A stretch of DNA of 64,000 nt, from positions 620,001 through 684,000 of the forward strand of contig NZ_WNZW01000002.1 of the NCBI RefSeq assembly GCF_009725165.1, read 5' to 3'. Both the position numbers and the translations under genes were made by a program. Shown here piece after piece: positions 47,501 to 56,641 of this stretch. Each line of letters starts with the position of its first letter. The stretch's first letter is position 1. The DNA is from Paenibacillus woosongensis (lineage in GTDB: Bacteria > Bacillota > Bacilli > Paenibacillales > Paenibacillaceae). The notes under the pieces were generated by a model. The model saw only the letters and a program-made list of their open reading frames with translations. It was not told the DNA's origin and ran no database searches.

Positions 47501-48738
47501 TGTTAAATCAATTTTCGCCTGCTTCCGCTCACCGCTGGAAGGTGCTTATTGCCGACGATGAATTCATCATTCGCGAAGGCATCCGGGAAAGCGTCGATTG
47601 GGAGAAGCTGCGGCTGCAGGTCGCCGCGGAAGCCGAGGATGGCGAAGAAGCGCTTGAGCTCGCCCTTCGGCATGGGATCGACATTTTGCTCGTCGATCTC
47701 AATATGCCCATCATGGACGGAATCGAACTGATGAAGCACGTCCGCGAGGAGCTGCCGGACTGTAAAATCGTCATCATCACAGGCCATGATGAATTCACTT
47801 ATGCCCAGACGGCGATCCGCCTTCAGGTGAAGGATTACATCCTGAAGCCGGCCAATCCGGCGCAGCTGGAGAAGGTGCTGCGCCAGGTCAGGGATGAGCT
47901 GGAGGCCGAGGCCATCCAGCAGGAGCATCTGCAGACCGCTTCACGGCAAATTACGAAGAGCTACCCTCTGCTGCGGGAACGCTTCTGCCAGGAATGGATG
48001 GACGGGAGCATGACCGGGGAGGAAATCGTGGAGCAGCTGTCTTTTCTCCAACTGCCCGTGACTGCTCCCGCCCTGCTTGGCATGATCCGCCTGCGCGAGG
48101 CAGCCGCGCCGCAGCCGCTGATGAGAGAGAGCGAGCGTCAGCTCTATTTGTTCGCGATCGAGAATATTGCCGCCGAACTGCTCGCACCATACCCGAAGGT
48201 CATCTTCCGCGATCCCTTCGGCGTTATCGTGGTGCTGCTCTGGAGCTTCTCGGCCGATGCCGATTTCCATCAGATCGAATCGTCCGTGCGGACTTACTTG
48301 AAGGTCGCCGTAGATGTCCATTTGACCGAGGGGGATAACGACGTCGCAGCTATGCCTGCCGTCTTCCGCAAGTGTAAATCCGCCGTTTTGAAGGAGACCG
48401 CTGTCTCCCCGTTAGTGCGCAGAGCGAAGCAGTATATGCTGGAGCATTACGGCGACTGTACGCTGACACTAGAGTCCATGGCCCAGCAGCTCCAGTCCTC
48501 TCCGGTGTATCTAAGCCGGATGATCAAGCAGGAGCTGGATACCTCGTTCAACAGCTATTTATCACAAGTCCGCATTCGCCGGGCGTCACAGCTGCTTAAC
48601 GGCACCGACCTCACCATCGCCGAAATCGCCAGACAGGTCGGCTATGAAACCCAGCATTATTTCAGCACGGCGTTTAAACGCACCACCGGAATCTCCCCCC
48701 TGCAATATCGCAAAGGAGGCGCTGCTCAAGATGAGTAG
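47500..48738 (+). CDS. AraT-like YesN-type response regulator
   Basis: 412 residues; its ATG overlaps the kinase stop (TGATG), so the two are translationally coupled. Receiver domain at about 14-130: acidic pair in LIADDEF, phospho-Asp near 66 (LLVDLNMPIMDG), Lys in ILKPANP. A short middle region, then the AraC HTH pair at about 310-405 (LTLESMAQQLQSSPVYLSRM; AEIARQVGYETQHYFSTAF). Predicted target, by analogy with Geobacillus AraT, is the araE promoter region at 60421-60709. A terminator overlaps its last codons. Confidence 0.92.
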   Translation: MLNQFSPASAHRWKVLIADDEFIIREGIRESVDWEKLRLQVAAEAEDGEEALELALRHGIDILLVDLNMPIMDGIELMKHVREELPDCKIVIITGHDEFTYAQTAIRLQVKDYILKPANPAQLEKVLRQVRDELEAEAIQQEHLQTASRQITKSYPLLRERFCQEWMDGSMTGEEIVEQLSFLQLPVTAPALLGMIRLREAAAPQPLMRESERQLYLFAIENIAAELLAPYPKVIFRDPFGVIVVLLWSFSADADFHQIESSVRTYLKVAVDVHLTEGDNDVAAMPAVFRKCKSAVLKETAVSPLVRRAKQYMLEHYGDCTLTLESMAQQLQSSPVYLSRMIKQELDTSFNSYLSQVRIRRASQLLNGTDLTIAEIARQVGYETQHYFSTAFKRTTGISPLQYRKGGAAQDE

Positions 48739-48751
48739 CGTCTTGTTTTTT
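48718..48751 (+). terminator. intrinsic terminator of the araPST-like operon
   Basis: GGCGCTGCTC pairs with GAGTAGCGTC (two G-U pairs) around AAGAT, then TTGTTTTTT. The stem includes the stop codon of the response regulator gene. Confidence 0.75.
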
Positions 48752-49050
48752 GTCGAAAAGATTTAGCTTCTAGTATATTCCAATAATATTATATTTTTGG
48801 TATATTTATATTAGTATCCTATATTATGGGAAATTTATAGTTTTGAAAGGAGGGGATGTCGCCGGGATTGCCTCCGCTGCTAGACATTGAATAAGGTATT
48901 TTCCTACTTAGAAGAAAGCGGGATAAGCAGAAGATCTACTATACTCATGATCATTCTCGGGAATCAGTTTTACTGCAGTAATCCTGGCAAGTTTACTGGG
49001 GTTCAGCTTGTTTCTCAACTACCTATTTCAATTAAAAAGGAGACATTCAC
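48739..49050. other. 312-base leader of the SH3b protein gene
   Basis: AT-rich (48775-48840), then AAAGGAGGGGATG at 48844-48856, which would start a 12-codon peptide but with almost no spacing; GGAGG and CCTCC there can pair and hide the site. No supported gene. The SH3b ribosome binding site (AAAAGGAG) is at 49035. Confidence 0.4.
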
Positions 49051-49440
49051 ATGTTCAAAAAAATCGTCGCCGTTTCGTTAGTAGCAGCCACTCTTATGAT
49101 CCCTTCCTACGGAGTCTTTGCCGCGGATAGCAGCAGTTACGTCAGCACCACTACTCTAAGCTCGAAAGAGGTTTTGGCAGGATTAACGCCTGTGAAATCG
49201 TCCGGAAAAATTACAACGATGTCTGCAACATACAAAATCACAGGAGACGGTGTAAGACTGAGAAAAACTCCTTCGACATCCGGTACAGTACTCGGCTTGC
49301 TTAACAAGGGCGATATGGTTAACGCCCAACATGGCGGCACCGATGTGGTTGCCGACGGATATGTCTGGAAGCAGGTTTATAGCTACAATCACGAGGCATG
49401 GGGATGGGTTGCCGTTGATTACCTGGAGGAAATAGGCTAA
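49051..49440 (+). CDS. small secreted SH3b-domain protein
   Basis: 129 residues, ATG behind AAAAGGAG. Signal peptide 1-25 (cleavage after GVFA), a Ser/Thr-rich stretch to about 60, then one bacterial SH3 domain (about 62-128; GDGVRLRKTPSTSGTVLGLL, WKQVYSYNHEAWGWVAVDYL). SH3b domains bind peptidoglycan. With no catalytic domain it could be a wall-binding inhibitor, adaptor or remnant of a hydrolase. It ends at a strong bidirectional terminator shared with the convergent amidase gene. Confidence 0.85.
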   Translation: MFKKIVAVSLVAATLMIPSYGVFAADSSSYVSTTTLSSKEVLAGLTPVKSSGKITTMSATYKITGDGVRLRKTPSTSGTVLGLLNKGDMVNAQHGGTDVVADGYVWKQVYSYNHEAWGWVAVDYLEEIG

Positions 49441-49460
49441 TCACAGCCTCCTATATAGTA

Positions 49461-49499
49461 AACCCCCTCGCCATGGGAGATTCCCACGGTGAGGGGGTT
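49461..49499. terminator. bidirectional terminator between SH3b and amidase genes
   Basis: A perfect 12-bp stem (AACCCCCTCGCC / GGTGAGGGGGTT, one G-U) extended by an inner TGGGA / TCCCA. It serves both convergent genes. Confidence 0.85.
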
Positions 49500-49531
49500 A
49501 TTTAAATCTAAGCACCTATTCAGTTCGCTCA

Positions 49532-50980
49532 CTAGTTGATTCCGAAGTATTCCTTAATCGCATCCACAATGCCTTGGGCTACCCTGTTCTGAAAATCTTC
49601 CGTGAAAAGCAGCGCTTCCTCTTCTGCATTGGACAAAAAGCCTACCTCCAGCAAGGTAGCTGGCATGTTGCTCCTTCTTAACACCTCATAGTTATTGTAT
49701 TTGACTTTACGATCCTTAAGCCGGGTCGCTTGAATCAGGTGCTTATGCATCACATCAGCCAACGGCTTGCTGGCTTCGCTGTAATAATAGGTTTCGGTAC
49801 CGCTTGCCGTCGGTATATTCAGCACCGAATTGGCATGAATAGAGATAAACGCATCCGCGTTAAGATCGTTTGCGAGTTTGGCGCGATCGGGTCTTGTGAC
49901 GTAGGTGTCATCATGCCTGGTAAGCACCACATCGATCAACGGCTCCTGCCCAAGCAGCGCTTCTACTTTTAAAGCCATCGTCAAGTTGAAATCCTTCTCT
50001 ACTCTGCCAGACACTCCGGTAGTACCATTATCGTGAGCTCCATGTCCCGCATCTATCACGACTAACCTATTCCCGGTAACCGGTACCGTCGTCGTTGTTG
50101 TCGGCGGTGTAGATATGTCTGGAATGGTGTCAGGAGACGCAGCTGGTACGGTTGGCGAAGTTGGATCGAATAAATCCAGCACAATTCCTTCCGAATTCCC
50201 CGCAGCATTGGAAAGCTGATAACTTGCCTTGGAGTTCAAATCCAGGACAACGCGAATGGTCGAAGGATCCGATTTGAACAAGGAATAACGGATTTTGCTT
50301 ACAAAAGATTGTTCTTCCTCAATATTAATCTGGTAGCTCCCCGCTCCCGCCATATTTTGCAAAGTAAAAGCATCCGCTAAAGCAGCCCCCGGCAAATCAA
50401 GAACGATCCGCTCCGGCCCGCTCATAGTGAAAATTTCCGGCTGCACGCTTTGATCCATGTTAATCGTCAGACGATTGTCCGCGAATTGGATATTCTCTAT
50501 TAATCCCTTATTAGCAGAGGTTGTATCGAGCGAATCAGGTGTGCTCTCCAAAGCTTCCGAGGATAAATACACCGATTTGGTGCCGTTATCCCAGTTGACC
50601 TCCAGGCCGAATTCTTCCCCGATAAACCGCAAGGGCACAAAAGAAGTCCCCCCTTTCAACAAGGGTGGCGACGTAAGCGAAACGACCCGCTCATCGACAT
50701 AGGCACTGGATTTATTAATGGCCATCGCAACCGTTTTGGAGTTGTTTTGAATTTTCACCGTCTGATCCGTCTTATTCCAATTTACAACGTAACCCAGCTC
50801 CTCCACCACGCGGATCGGAACCATTACTTTGCTGTTGACGATTTCAACTTGAGACAAATTAGCTGCGCTGAGCTGCGCCCCATTCAAATATATCGAAGCG
50901 GTATTGGCAAATACCGGCGAATTAAAACTAAGCAGGAACAGGCTAACTGCAAACAAAACGATGACTCCGAACCTTTTCAA
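49532..50980 (-). CDS. N-acetylmuramoyl-L-alanine amidase with stalk and AMIN domains
   Basis: About 482 residues if translation starts at the TTG at 50980 (giving MKRFGVIVLF, a normal signal peptide); GTG at 50989 is an alternative and the frame is open to 51016. Order: signal peptide; copper-amine-oxidase-like stalk domain (about 25-130; VMVPIRVVEELGYVVNW, SFVPLRFIGEEFGLEVNW); AMIN domain (about 150-255); Thr/Pro linker; Amidase_3 catalytic domain (about 300-482) with zinc ligands in VIDAGHGAHDNG and ISIHANS and the catalytic Glu in LLEVGFLSN. It cuts the amide between MurNAc and stem peptide during wall remodelling. Confidence 0.9.
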   Translation of the reverse strand: MKRFGVIVLFAVSLFLLSFNSPVFANTASIYLNGAQLSAANLSQVEIVNSKVMVPIRVVEELGYVVNWNKTDQTVKIQNNSKTVAMAINKSSAYVDERVVSLTSPPLLKGGTSFVPLRFIGEEFGLEVNWDNGTKSVYLSSEALESTPDSLDTTSANKGLIENIQFADNRLTINMDQSVQPEIFTMSGPERIVLDLPGAALADAFTLQNMAGAGSYQINIEEEQSFVSKIRYSLFKSDPSTIRVVLDLNSKASYQLSNAAGNSEGIVLDLFDPTSPTVPAASPDTIPDISTPPTTTTTVPVTGNRLVVIDAGHGAHDNGTTGVSGRVEKDFNLTMALKVEALLGQEPLIDVVLTRHDDTYVTRPDRAKLANDLNADAFISIHANSVLNIPTASGTETYYYSEASKPLADVMHKHLIQATRLKDRKVKYNNYEVLRRSNMPATLLEVGFLSNAEEEALLFTEDFQNRVAQGIVDAIKEYFGIN

Positions 50981-51140
50981 TCTATCCACGCATCCTTTTA
51001 ATAATAATAGAGACAACTAAATATATCCAAAATTCCAACATCACCCATTTTAACGCTAAAACACACCAAAAGTTGCTATTTTTCTATAATATTTTTGAAT
51101 AAGAATCTACAATTCTATCAAAGGTCCTAAAACATGCGCA

Positions 51141-51166
51141 AAAAAAACCACTTCTATTGAAGTGGT
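51141..51166 (-). terminator. intrinsic terminator of the phosphoesterase operon
   Basis: ACCACTTC / GAAGTGGT with a TATT loop, followed on the minus strand by a run of T (minus strand of 51140-51147). It lies 12 bases past the phosphoesterase stop. Confidence 0.9.
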
Positions 51167-51177
51167 CTTAGATTTTT

Positions 51178-52053
51178 CTAGTAGTTGACTTGAAACTGCG
51201 CCGACTCCACCCAGCTGCCCGTTGCAAAATCCCGGCCTCTGACCAGAACCTTGTCTGCATAGATTTCAACGTAAAAGCCTTGGCTCCCGGTAAGATGAAC
51301 ATCCTCGTCTGTCCATAAATAGGCTACGGAAGCCGCGTTGAACATCGTTGCCGTTTCTCCCTTGCCATCGAACATCGTATGCTCGGCCTCTAACTGCCAA
51401 TGGGTATGCCCGGTAAACATGATCGCTTGCGGATGCTTGCTCAGCACCTGCTTCAGCTCCTTATCCTGCTCCACGCCGTACCAGTTCTGAGCTTGGAGTG
51501 AACCCGCCACCGTATCCATCAGCGGTTGATGCAAAAATACGAAAACCGGTTTATCGGCGGAAGCCTTCTCCCCAAGCTTCTGATCCAGCCATTCCAGCTG
51601 CTGCTTCGTCAAATGGCAGAATCTTTCCAGTCCCTGTTCCGTACCGAGAAAAATAAAATGATACCCGTCAATCCAATGGTCGTGATAAACTCCCTGCATG
51701 CCAGTCTGGGCGGTATAGTTCCCCAATCTAGAGCTCCAATTTCCAGAGGCGACATCATGATTGCCCAAGGTAAAAAGAATAGGAGGAAGACCTTCCCGGT
51801 TAGCCTCGATAATACGCTTTAATTCCCCGTACTCCTCGATAAAGCCGTGATCCGTAATATCGCCTACATGCATAATTCCGCTGCTTCCGGCCGCATTGGA
51901 AATAATGTCCTTTAGGGCTCTGTCGAAGTTCTGATTATATTCATGATCGGCATTCCCGGTCACATGGGTATCCGTAATGACCTGGAAGGCAGCCAGCGGC
52001 TGTTCATTTGCTTGGGCATGATCGATATGATCGATATGATCGTATTGTCTCAT
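51178..52053 (-). CDS. calcineurin-like metallophosphoesterase
   Basis: 291 residues from the ATG at 52053, behind GGGAGTGGAG. Metal-ligand motifs in order: VITDTHV (Asp-x-His), MHVGDITDHG, FTLGNHD and FTGHTHWQ. The N terminus carries a DHIDHIDH repeat, encoded by a short tandem repeat. No signal peptide. Such enzymes split phosphodiesters or monoesters, for example glycerophosphodiesters or cyclic nucleotides. As last gene of a transporter operon that also has a HAD phosphatase, it may process an imported phosphate ester; the substrate is unknown. Confidence 0.85.
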   Translation of the reverse strand: MRQYDHIDHIDHAQANEQPLAAFQVITDTHVTGNADHEYNQNFDRALKDIISNAAGSSGIMHVGDITDHGFIEEYGELKRIIEANREGLPPILFTLGNHDVASGNWSSRLGNYTAQTGMQGVYHDHWIDGYHFIFLGTEQGLERFCHLTKQQLEWLDQKLGEKASADKPVFVFLHQPLMDTVAGSLQAQNWYGVEQDKELKQVLSKHPQAIMFTGHTHWQLEAEHTMFDGKGETATMFNAASVAYLWTDEDVHLTGSQGFYVEIYADKVLVRGRDFATGSWVESAQFQVNY

Positions 52054-52094
52054 GGAAATCTCCACTCCCTTTCTTTTACCATTTACAAAGATGA

Positions 52095-52436
52095 TTAATG
52101 GGCTTTCGAGCTCATATTCAATCCAATTACGCCAATGACGATGATCGCCATCCACATGATCGAGGACAGGGGAAGCCGTTCACCGAACAGCCGCACGCCC
52201 GCCAGCGTAATCAAGACAATGCCGATACCTGACCAGGTAGCGTAAGCGATGCTCATGTCCATATAACGCAGGGCATAGTTAAGGAATGTAAAAGCAGCAC
52301 CATAGGACGCGAACATCGCTACGGAGGGCCATAATCGCGTGAAGCCCTCGGACATTTTCATAGATACCGTGCCCGACAGCTCAAGCGCGATGGCCAGGGC
52401 GAGAAATAACCAGCCGATTCCATCCGCAGCCTTCAT
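52095..52436 (-). CDS. SMR-family small multidrug/guanidinium exporter
   Basis: 113 residues with four membrane segments. The conserved membrane Glu of the family lies in the first segment (AIALELSGTVSMKMSEGF). Further family features are YATWSGIGIV and the GERL motif (RLFGERLPL). Its ATG overlaps the stop of the HAD gene (ATGA), so the two are translationally coupled. SMR proteins export cationic drugs or guanidinium by proton antiport. Members often act as pairs; no second SMR gene is adjacent, so it would work as a homodimer. Confidence 0.9.
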   Translation of the reverse strand: MKAADGIGWLFLALAIALELSGTVSMKMSEGFTRLWPSVAMFASYGAAFTFLNYALRYMDMSIAYATWSGIGIVLITLAGVRLFGERLPLSSIMWMAIIVIGVIGLNMSSKAH

Positions 52437-53257
52437 CCTGCCGCTCCTTTCAGCCGGAGCTCATCATAAGCTCCAATAATATAATCGGCATCGGGCAAAA
52501 GCTCCGCCGCCCCGGCCTGCCTCGAATGCAAGCCGATGCAAAGCCTTGCTCCGGCCGCCTGGCCCATGATCATATCTCCGTTCGTGTCGCCGATCACCGC
52601 TGCTCCCTGTACATCTATGGACAGCTTACCGCAGGCCAGCTCCAGCATATCGGGAAACGGCTTTCCCCGCCCAACCTGATCGGTACCAACTACAGCGCCG
52701 AAGAAATGGCGAATACCTAGCCATTCCAGATGCTTCTCGGCCGCTAATGTATCATCGGCAGTTACGACTCCAAGCGGGATATGCTGTGCATGGCACGCTT
52801 CTAGAAAAGCGAGGACACCAGCGATCAGACGGACGGGACGAGCCCGCTCCAGCTCCGCATCGGCTAACCTGCCGCTTAGCTCCGCCAACTGCTTGGCTTT
52901 TGCCCAGGATAATCCCGCTCGATACCCCCGCCAAGTCAGCAGGGTAAACAGCTCTTCCATCGTCCCCATCGCCAGCGGTCCATTGCGATCATAATCGATC
53001 ACCGCGCCATCCGGTCCATGAACCGTCCCCCACAAGTGTGACTCTGTGAAGAGCAGCTCCTGCCCCGGCTCCAGTCCAGATTCTAGCACTCTCGTCCGTC
53101 CAGACAGCTCCAGCTCCGCTAGCTGGCTTCCAAAGTGCCGCAGCATATGCTCGCTCCAGCTCCCCCACATGGACACAAAGTCCAGCAGGGTGCCGTCCTT
53201 ATCCAATAAAATGCCGTTAATCGCATAGCTGTGATTACTTACAATGAGTTCAGGCAT
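52433..53257 (-). CDS. HAD-superfamily phosphatase
   Basis: About 274 residues from the ATG at 53257; a GTG at 53269 is possible. GGAG lies 11 bases upstream. HAD motifs in order: ILLDKDGTLLDF (I), VVTADDT (II), GRGKPFPDM (III Lys) and AVIGDTNGDM (IV), with a helical cap between I and II. Similar to phosphoglycolate phosphatase-like enzymes. It follows the binding-protein gene by about 14 bases in one operon, which suggests dephosphorylation of an imported or derived metabolite. Confidence 0.88.
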   Translation of the reverse strand: MPELIVSNHSYAINGILLDKDGTLLDFVSMWGSWSEHMLRHFGSQLAELELSGRTRVLESGLEPGQELLFTESHLWGTVHGPDGAVIDYDRNGPLAMGTMEELFTLLTWRGYRAGLSWAKAKQLAELSGRLADAELERARPVRLIAGVLAFLEACHAQHIPLGVVTADDTLAAEKHLEWLGIRHFFGAVVGTDQVGRGKPFPDMLELACGKLSIDVQGAAVIGDTNGDMIMGQAAGARLCIGLHSRQAGAAELLPDADYIIGAYDELRLKGAAG

Positions 53258-53271
53258 TCCTAGTGTCACTC

Positions 53272-54597
53272 CTATTTCATGCTATCCAGCGCCTTTTGAG
53301 CCACTGCCTTCGCTTCCTTCAGCGCTTCTTCAGCCGGAATATTCTCGATTTGCACTTTATCGGCTGCGATTTTCAGCGCGTCGTTAATTCTGCCGCCGGT
53401 TGGATCCTGGAATGGAGCGGAAGCATGCGCTGCCTGCATGAGCGGGATTTTACTCTGCGGGTTTTGTTCGCTGTAGGCAACAAAGTCCGGATCATCCAGC
53501 GCAGATTGACGAACAGCAATATAGCCGGTATTCATCGACCAGGCTGCCGTGTTTTTGGAATTATTGAAAAAAGAAAACCATTTGAACGCCGCCTGCTGCT
53601 GCTCGGGACTTGCTTTGGCCGGAATACCCGCCATGATCGCACTCGCGACCGGCTTGCCTTCGCCAACTCCTGCCCAGCCCGGCTGCTCCATCGCTCCAAG
53701 CTGTGTGAAATCAAGATCGCCCTGGTCACCGCTCGAGCCAGTATAACCTGCCGCTTGGCCTTTCATCACGTCGTCGATCGTTTTGTACCAATATTCCCAG
53801 CCTTGTCCGCCATAGTGAATGCGCATAATGCCATCTTCATGAATCCATTTGCGGAACAGCGACCACGTTTCCACCCATTCCGGGGAATCGATCATGACTG
53901 TCTTTCCATCCTCGCTAAGAATACGTCCGCCTTTACTTAGTACGGCATCAATCATATTCTCGCTGCCCCACATCGGCTCCCAGCCGTACACCTTCGTTTT
54001 GCCGCCTTCCCGTTCCGTCATTGCCGCGGCCGCCGCCGCCAAATCCTCCCATGTCTTGATATCCTCCGCCTTGATGCCCGCCTGCGCAAATTTGTCCTTA
54101 CGGTAGTACATCACCTGGGTTGTGCCATACATCGGCAGGAAGTATTGCTTGCCATCCACCTGTCCCTGAGACAGAAATGTCTGTACAAAATCATCTTTAT
54201 TAAAGTCCGGGCTTTGGGCGATCATTTCGTCCAGCTCGGCAAAATAACCTTTTCGAGCCCAATCCACATTCGCCGCTAGAACAGCCGCAGGCACATCACC
54301 CGAAGCGATCGCCGCCTGAAGCTTCTTCTCCGTCTCCGAATAATCGGCCTGGACGATCCCTTTGACAATAACCTCCTGCTGGGAGGCATTGAATTCCTCG
54401 ATGAGCGCCTTCATTTGCTCGCCCAGCTTGCCGCCAAGCCCGTACCAAAATTCAATCGTCACTGGCTCCTGCGCTCCATTTACTGCGGCGCCAGCCTGCC
54501 CCCCCGTGCTGCTTCCGCTGCCGTTCGTACCGCAGCCCATGATCAGCACGAAGCTTAGAATCAAGGTGAAAATCAAACCCTTTTTCAATAAATTCAT
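53272..54597 (-). CDS. CUT1/Ugp-like solute-binding lipoprotein
   Basis: 441 residues from the ATG at 54597, behind GGAGGAG. Lipoprotein signal (lipobox LIMGC) and Gly/Ser tether. The mature part has features seen in UgpB-type proteins: IEFWYGLGGKLGEQMKALI, DYSETEKKLQAAIASGDVP, NTGYIAVRQSALDDP. UgpB binds sn-glycerol-3-phosphate or its diesters. The phosphatase and phosphoesterase genes downstream support a phosphate ester as ligand, but this remains inference; a plain sugar is possible. Confidence 0.85.
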   Translation of the reverse strand: MNLLKKGLIFTLILSFVLIMGCGTNGSGSSTGGQAGAAVNGAQEPVTIEFWYGLGGKLGEQMKALIEEFNASQQEVIVKGIVQADYSETEKKLQAAIASGDVPAAVLAANVDWARKGYFAELDEMIAQSPDFNKDDFVQTFLSQGQVDGKQYFLPMYGTTQVMYYRKDKFAQAGIKAEDIKTWEDLAAAAAAMTEREGGKTKVYGWEPMWGSENMIDAVLSKGGRILSEDGKTVMIDSPEWVETWSLFRKWIHEDGIMRIHYGGQGWEYWYKTIDDVMKGQAAGYTGSSGDQGDLDFTQLGAMEQPGWAGVGEGKPVASAIMAGIPAKASPEQQQAAFKWFSFFNNSKNTAAWSMNTGYIAVRQSALDDPDFVAYSEQNPQSKIPLMQAAHASAPFQDPTGGRINDALKIAADKVQIENIPAEEALKEAKAVAQKALDSMK

Positions 54598-54634
54598 GTA
54601 TAGCTCCTCCACTCCACTTTATGAATTGTATAGT

Positions 54635-55477
54635 TTATCCCTTGTTAACTCCCGCAGATAAATTCACGCTCTGCATAATTGTCCTCTGCGTCAGCAGAAA
54701 CAGCAGCAATAATGGCATAATCGTGAATGAACTGGCAGCCATGATCAGCGGCCATTTCAAGCCGTAAGCACCCCCCTCCACAAAAAAACTGCGCAGACCC
54801 GCCGAAACCAGCTGCAGATCAGGACTTTTGGTGATCAACATAGGCCAGAAATAATTGTTGTATTGCTCTATGAACGTAATGAGCACGAGGACGGCAAAGG
54901 ACGAGCGGGTTAACGGTACAAGAATTGACCCCAGAATGCGCCCATGCGATGCCCCATCGATATGCCCGGCCTCCACCAGTTCATGGGATACCTGCAAAAA
55001 AGCTTGCCTGATGAGAAAAATCGAAAATACGCTGACACAGTTAGATAGAATCATGCCGGCGTAACTATCCAGCAAGTGAAGCTTGGATAACACGATATAA
55101 CTCGGTAAATAAACTGCGGTGTTCGGCACCATATAACCCAGCAGGATCAATGCGGTCAGCAGGCTCTTCTGCCGGAATTTCATGTGAGTCAACGCGTAGG
55201 CCATCATCGCGGAATTGATTACCTGAATGATGGCAATCGCGCTAGCTACGCCGATGCTATTTGCCATATAGCGCCAAAATGGCGCCGCCTCCCAGGCTTC
55301 GAGAAAATTACCCCACTGGGGAGATTCTGGCCAAAAGGTTGGTGGAAACTGCCAGATTTCATCATTGGTTTTGAGACCGCTGGTCACCATCCAATAGAAC
55401 GGGAAGGCCATTAGGAGGCCGATTAGTACCAACGGCAGATGCCTTGTGAGAACCGGGCTTATCTTTGTCTCAGTCAT
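54635..55477 (-). CDS. CUT1/UgpE-like permease
   Basis: 280 residues, ATG behind CAGGAGAGC. Six membrane segments (first about 12-32, LPLVLIGLLMAFPFYWM). EAA loop EAGHIDGASHG (Gly for Ala at its third position). C terminus IMQSVNLSAGVNKG. Middle gene of the permease-permease-binding-protein order. Confidence 0.9.
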   Translation of the reverse strand: MTETKISPVLTRHLPLVLIGLLMAFPFYWMVTSGLKTNDEIWQFPPTFWPESPQWGNFLEAWEAAPFWRYMANSIGVASAIAIIQVINSAMMAYALTHMKFRQKSLLTALILLGYMVPNTAVYLPSYIVLSKLHLLDSYAGMILSNCVSVFSIFLIRQAFLQVSHELVEAGHIDGASHGRILGSILVPLTRSSFAVLVLITFIEQYNNYFWPMLITKSPDLQLVSAGLRSFFVEGGAYGLKWPLIMAASSFTIMPLLLLFLLTQRTIMQSVNLSAGVNKG

Positions 55478-55508
55478 GAATTGCTCTCCTGTTCCTATCG
55501 ATCTTGAT

Positions 55509-56390
55509 TTAGTGGTAGTGTACGCTGCTCCTGCTTACTGCAAATGAAACCATGGAGAGCAGCACGCAGCCAATGACCAGCACGACTGCCACGGTCGATG
55601 CTTCTCCAATATTGAAGGCCTCAAACGCAGATTGATAATACATGTACAGCAGCGTTCTCGTAGATCCCGACGGCCCGCCTTGCGTCATCACGTTAATCTG
55701 ATCGTAGGCCTGCAGGGACTGAATAATTAGCACAATCGTCAGAAAGAATGTAGTCGGAGATATGAGCGGAACCGTGACATACGTGAACCTACGCAAGCTT
55801 CCGGCTCCATCGATTGCGGCCGCTTCCAACAAATCGCGCGGCACATTGCGCAGAGCTACCAGGTAGAAGACCATCGCCCAGCCGACGGATTTCCAGCACG
55901 TTACAATCAAGATGCCGATAAGTGCCCAGCTTGGATCACCCAGCCAGCCTACTCCCTCCGAGCCGAAGAAGCGCAGCACGTTATTGGCCAGCCCTACCTC
56001 CGGTTCAAAAATCCAAGACCATACGATGGCCACGGCGACGGTTGGTGTTACCCAAGGTGAAAAAATAAGCGTGCGATATATTCCAGAAAATCTAAGCTTG
56101 CTGTTCAGCAGCAGGGCGAAGCCGAGCCCGCCGATCAGCGTAGGAAGGACGCTTCCCGCCGTAAACAGCAGTGTAATGCGCAGCGCCTTGTAAAACGCGG
56201 GGTTGTCCGCCAATTCAGCATAGTTGGCCATGCCGACGAACAGCTTGTCCGGACTCATGAAATCCCATTCCGTAAAACTCAAATAAAAAGCATATCCTAG
56301 CGGGATGAGCCAAAACATCGTGAGCGGAATCATCGCCGGCAGCGTGAACAGCAGCGCCTTGACATCGGCCGCCAGTTTGGATGGTTTCAA
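55509..56390 (-). CDS. CUT1/UgpA-like permease
   Basis: 293 residues from a TTG start behind GGAGGGGCAAC. Six membrane segments (first about 12-34, LLFTLPAMIPLTMFWLIPL), EAA loop EAAAIDGAGSL. First gene of the leftward operon that continues through the second permease, binding protein, HAD phosphatase, SMR transporter and phosphoesterase. No ATPase gene. Confidence 0.9.
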   Translation of the reverse strand: MKPSKLAADVKALLFTLPAMIPLTMFWLIPLGYAFYLSFTEWDFMSPDKLFVGMANYAELADNPAFYKALRITLLFTAGSVLPTLIGGLGFALLLNSKLRFSGIYRTLIFSPWVTPTVAVAIVWSWIFEPEVGLANNVLRFFGSEGVGWLGDPSWALIGILIVTCWKSVGWAMVFYLVALRNVPRDLLEAAAIDGAGSLRRFTYVTVPLISPTTFFLTIVLIIQSLQAYDQINVMTQGGPSGSTRTLLYMYYQSAFEAFNIGEASTVAVVLVIGCVLLSMVSFAVSRSSVHYH

Positions 56391-56641
56391 GTTGCCCCTC
56401 CTCTTTTGTTCAAAATATTTTTAACTTATATCAATAGGAACTTTTTTGATTTCCGAAAGCCTATTGAACACTCGCTCGATTTATGATTTGACGCTATGTT
56501 ATAATCGCTTTAAATTCCGTCCTCCTTGTCTGTATGAAAATCTAGTTAACTTCGTTCGTTCAAAAAATATTGTACACTCGAAATTAAGGGGTATGGTTTT
56601 CTCCATGTAAATTGGAATAGGAAGTTATGTAAAAGACAACC
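56391..56641. promoter_or_regulatory. divergent control region, Ugp-like operon versus GbsR-like regulator
   Basis: 250 AT-rich bases. TCAATAGG (56431-56438) and CCTATTGA (56460-56467) form an inverted repeat. Related AT-rich phrases TTCAAAATATTTTTAA (56409) and TTCAAAAAATATTGTA (56559) recur near the two genes. These are candidate operators for the adjacent regulator. Promoter boxes are not clear. Confidence 0.4.

Noticed and set aside
48844..48892. 12-codon leader peptide before the SH3b gene
   Set aside because: The apparent ribosome binding site touches the ATG (two-base gap) and the peptide has no attenuator-like features.
48887..49081. 64-codon frame overlapping the SH3b start
   Set aside because: No ribosome binding site and it overlaps the well-supported signal peptide of the SH3b protein in another frame.
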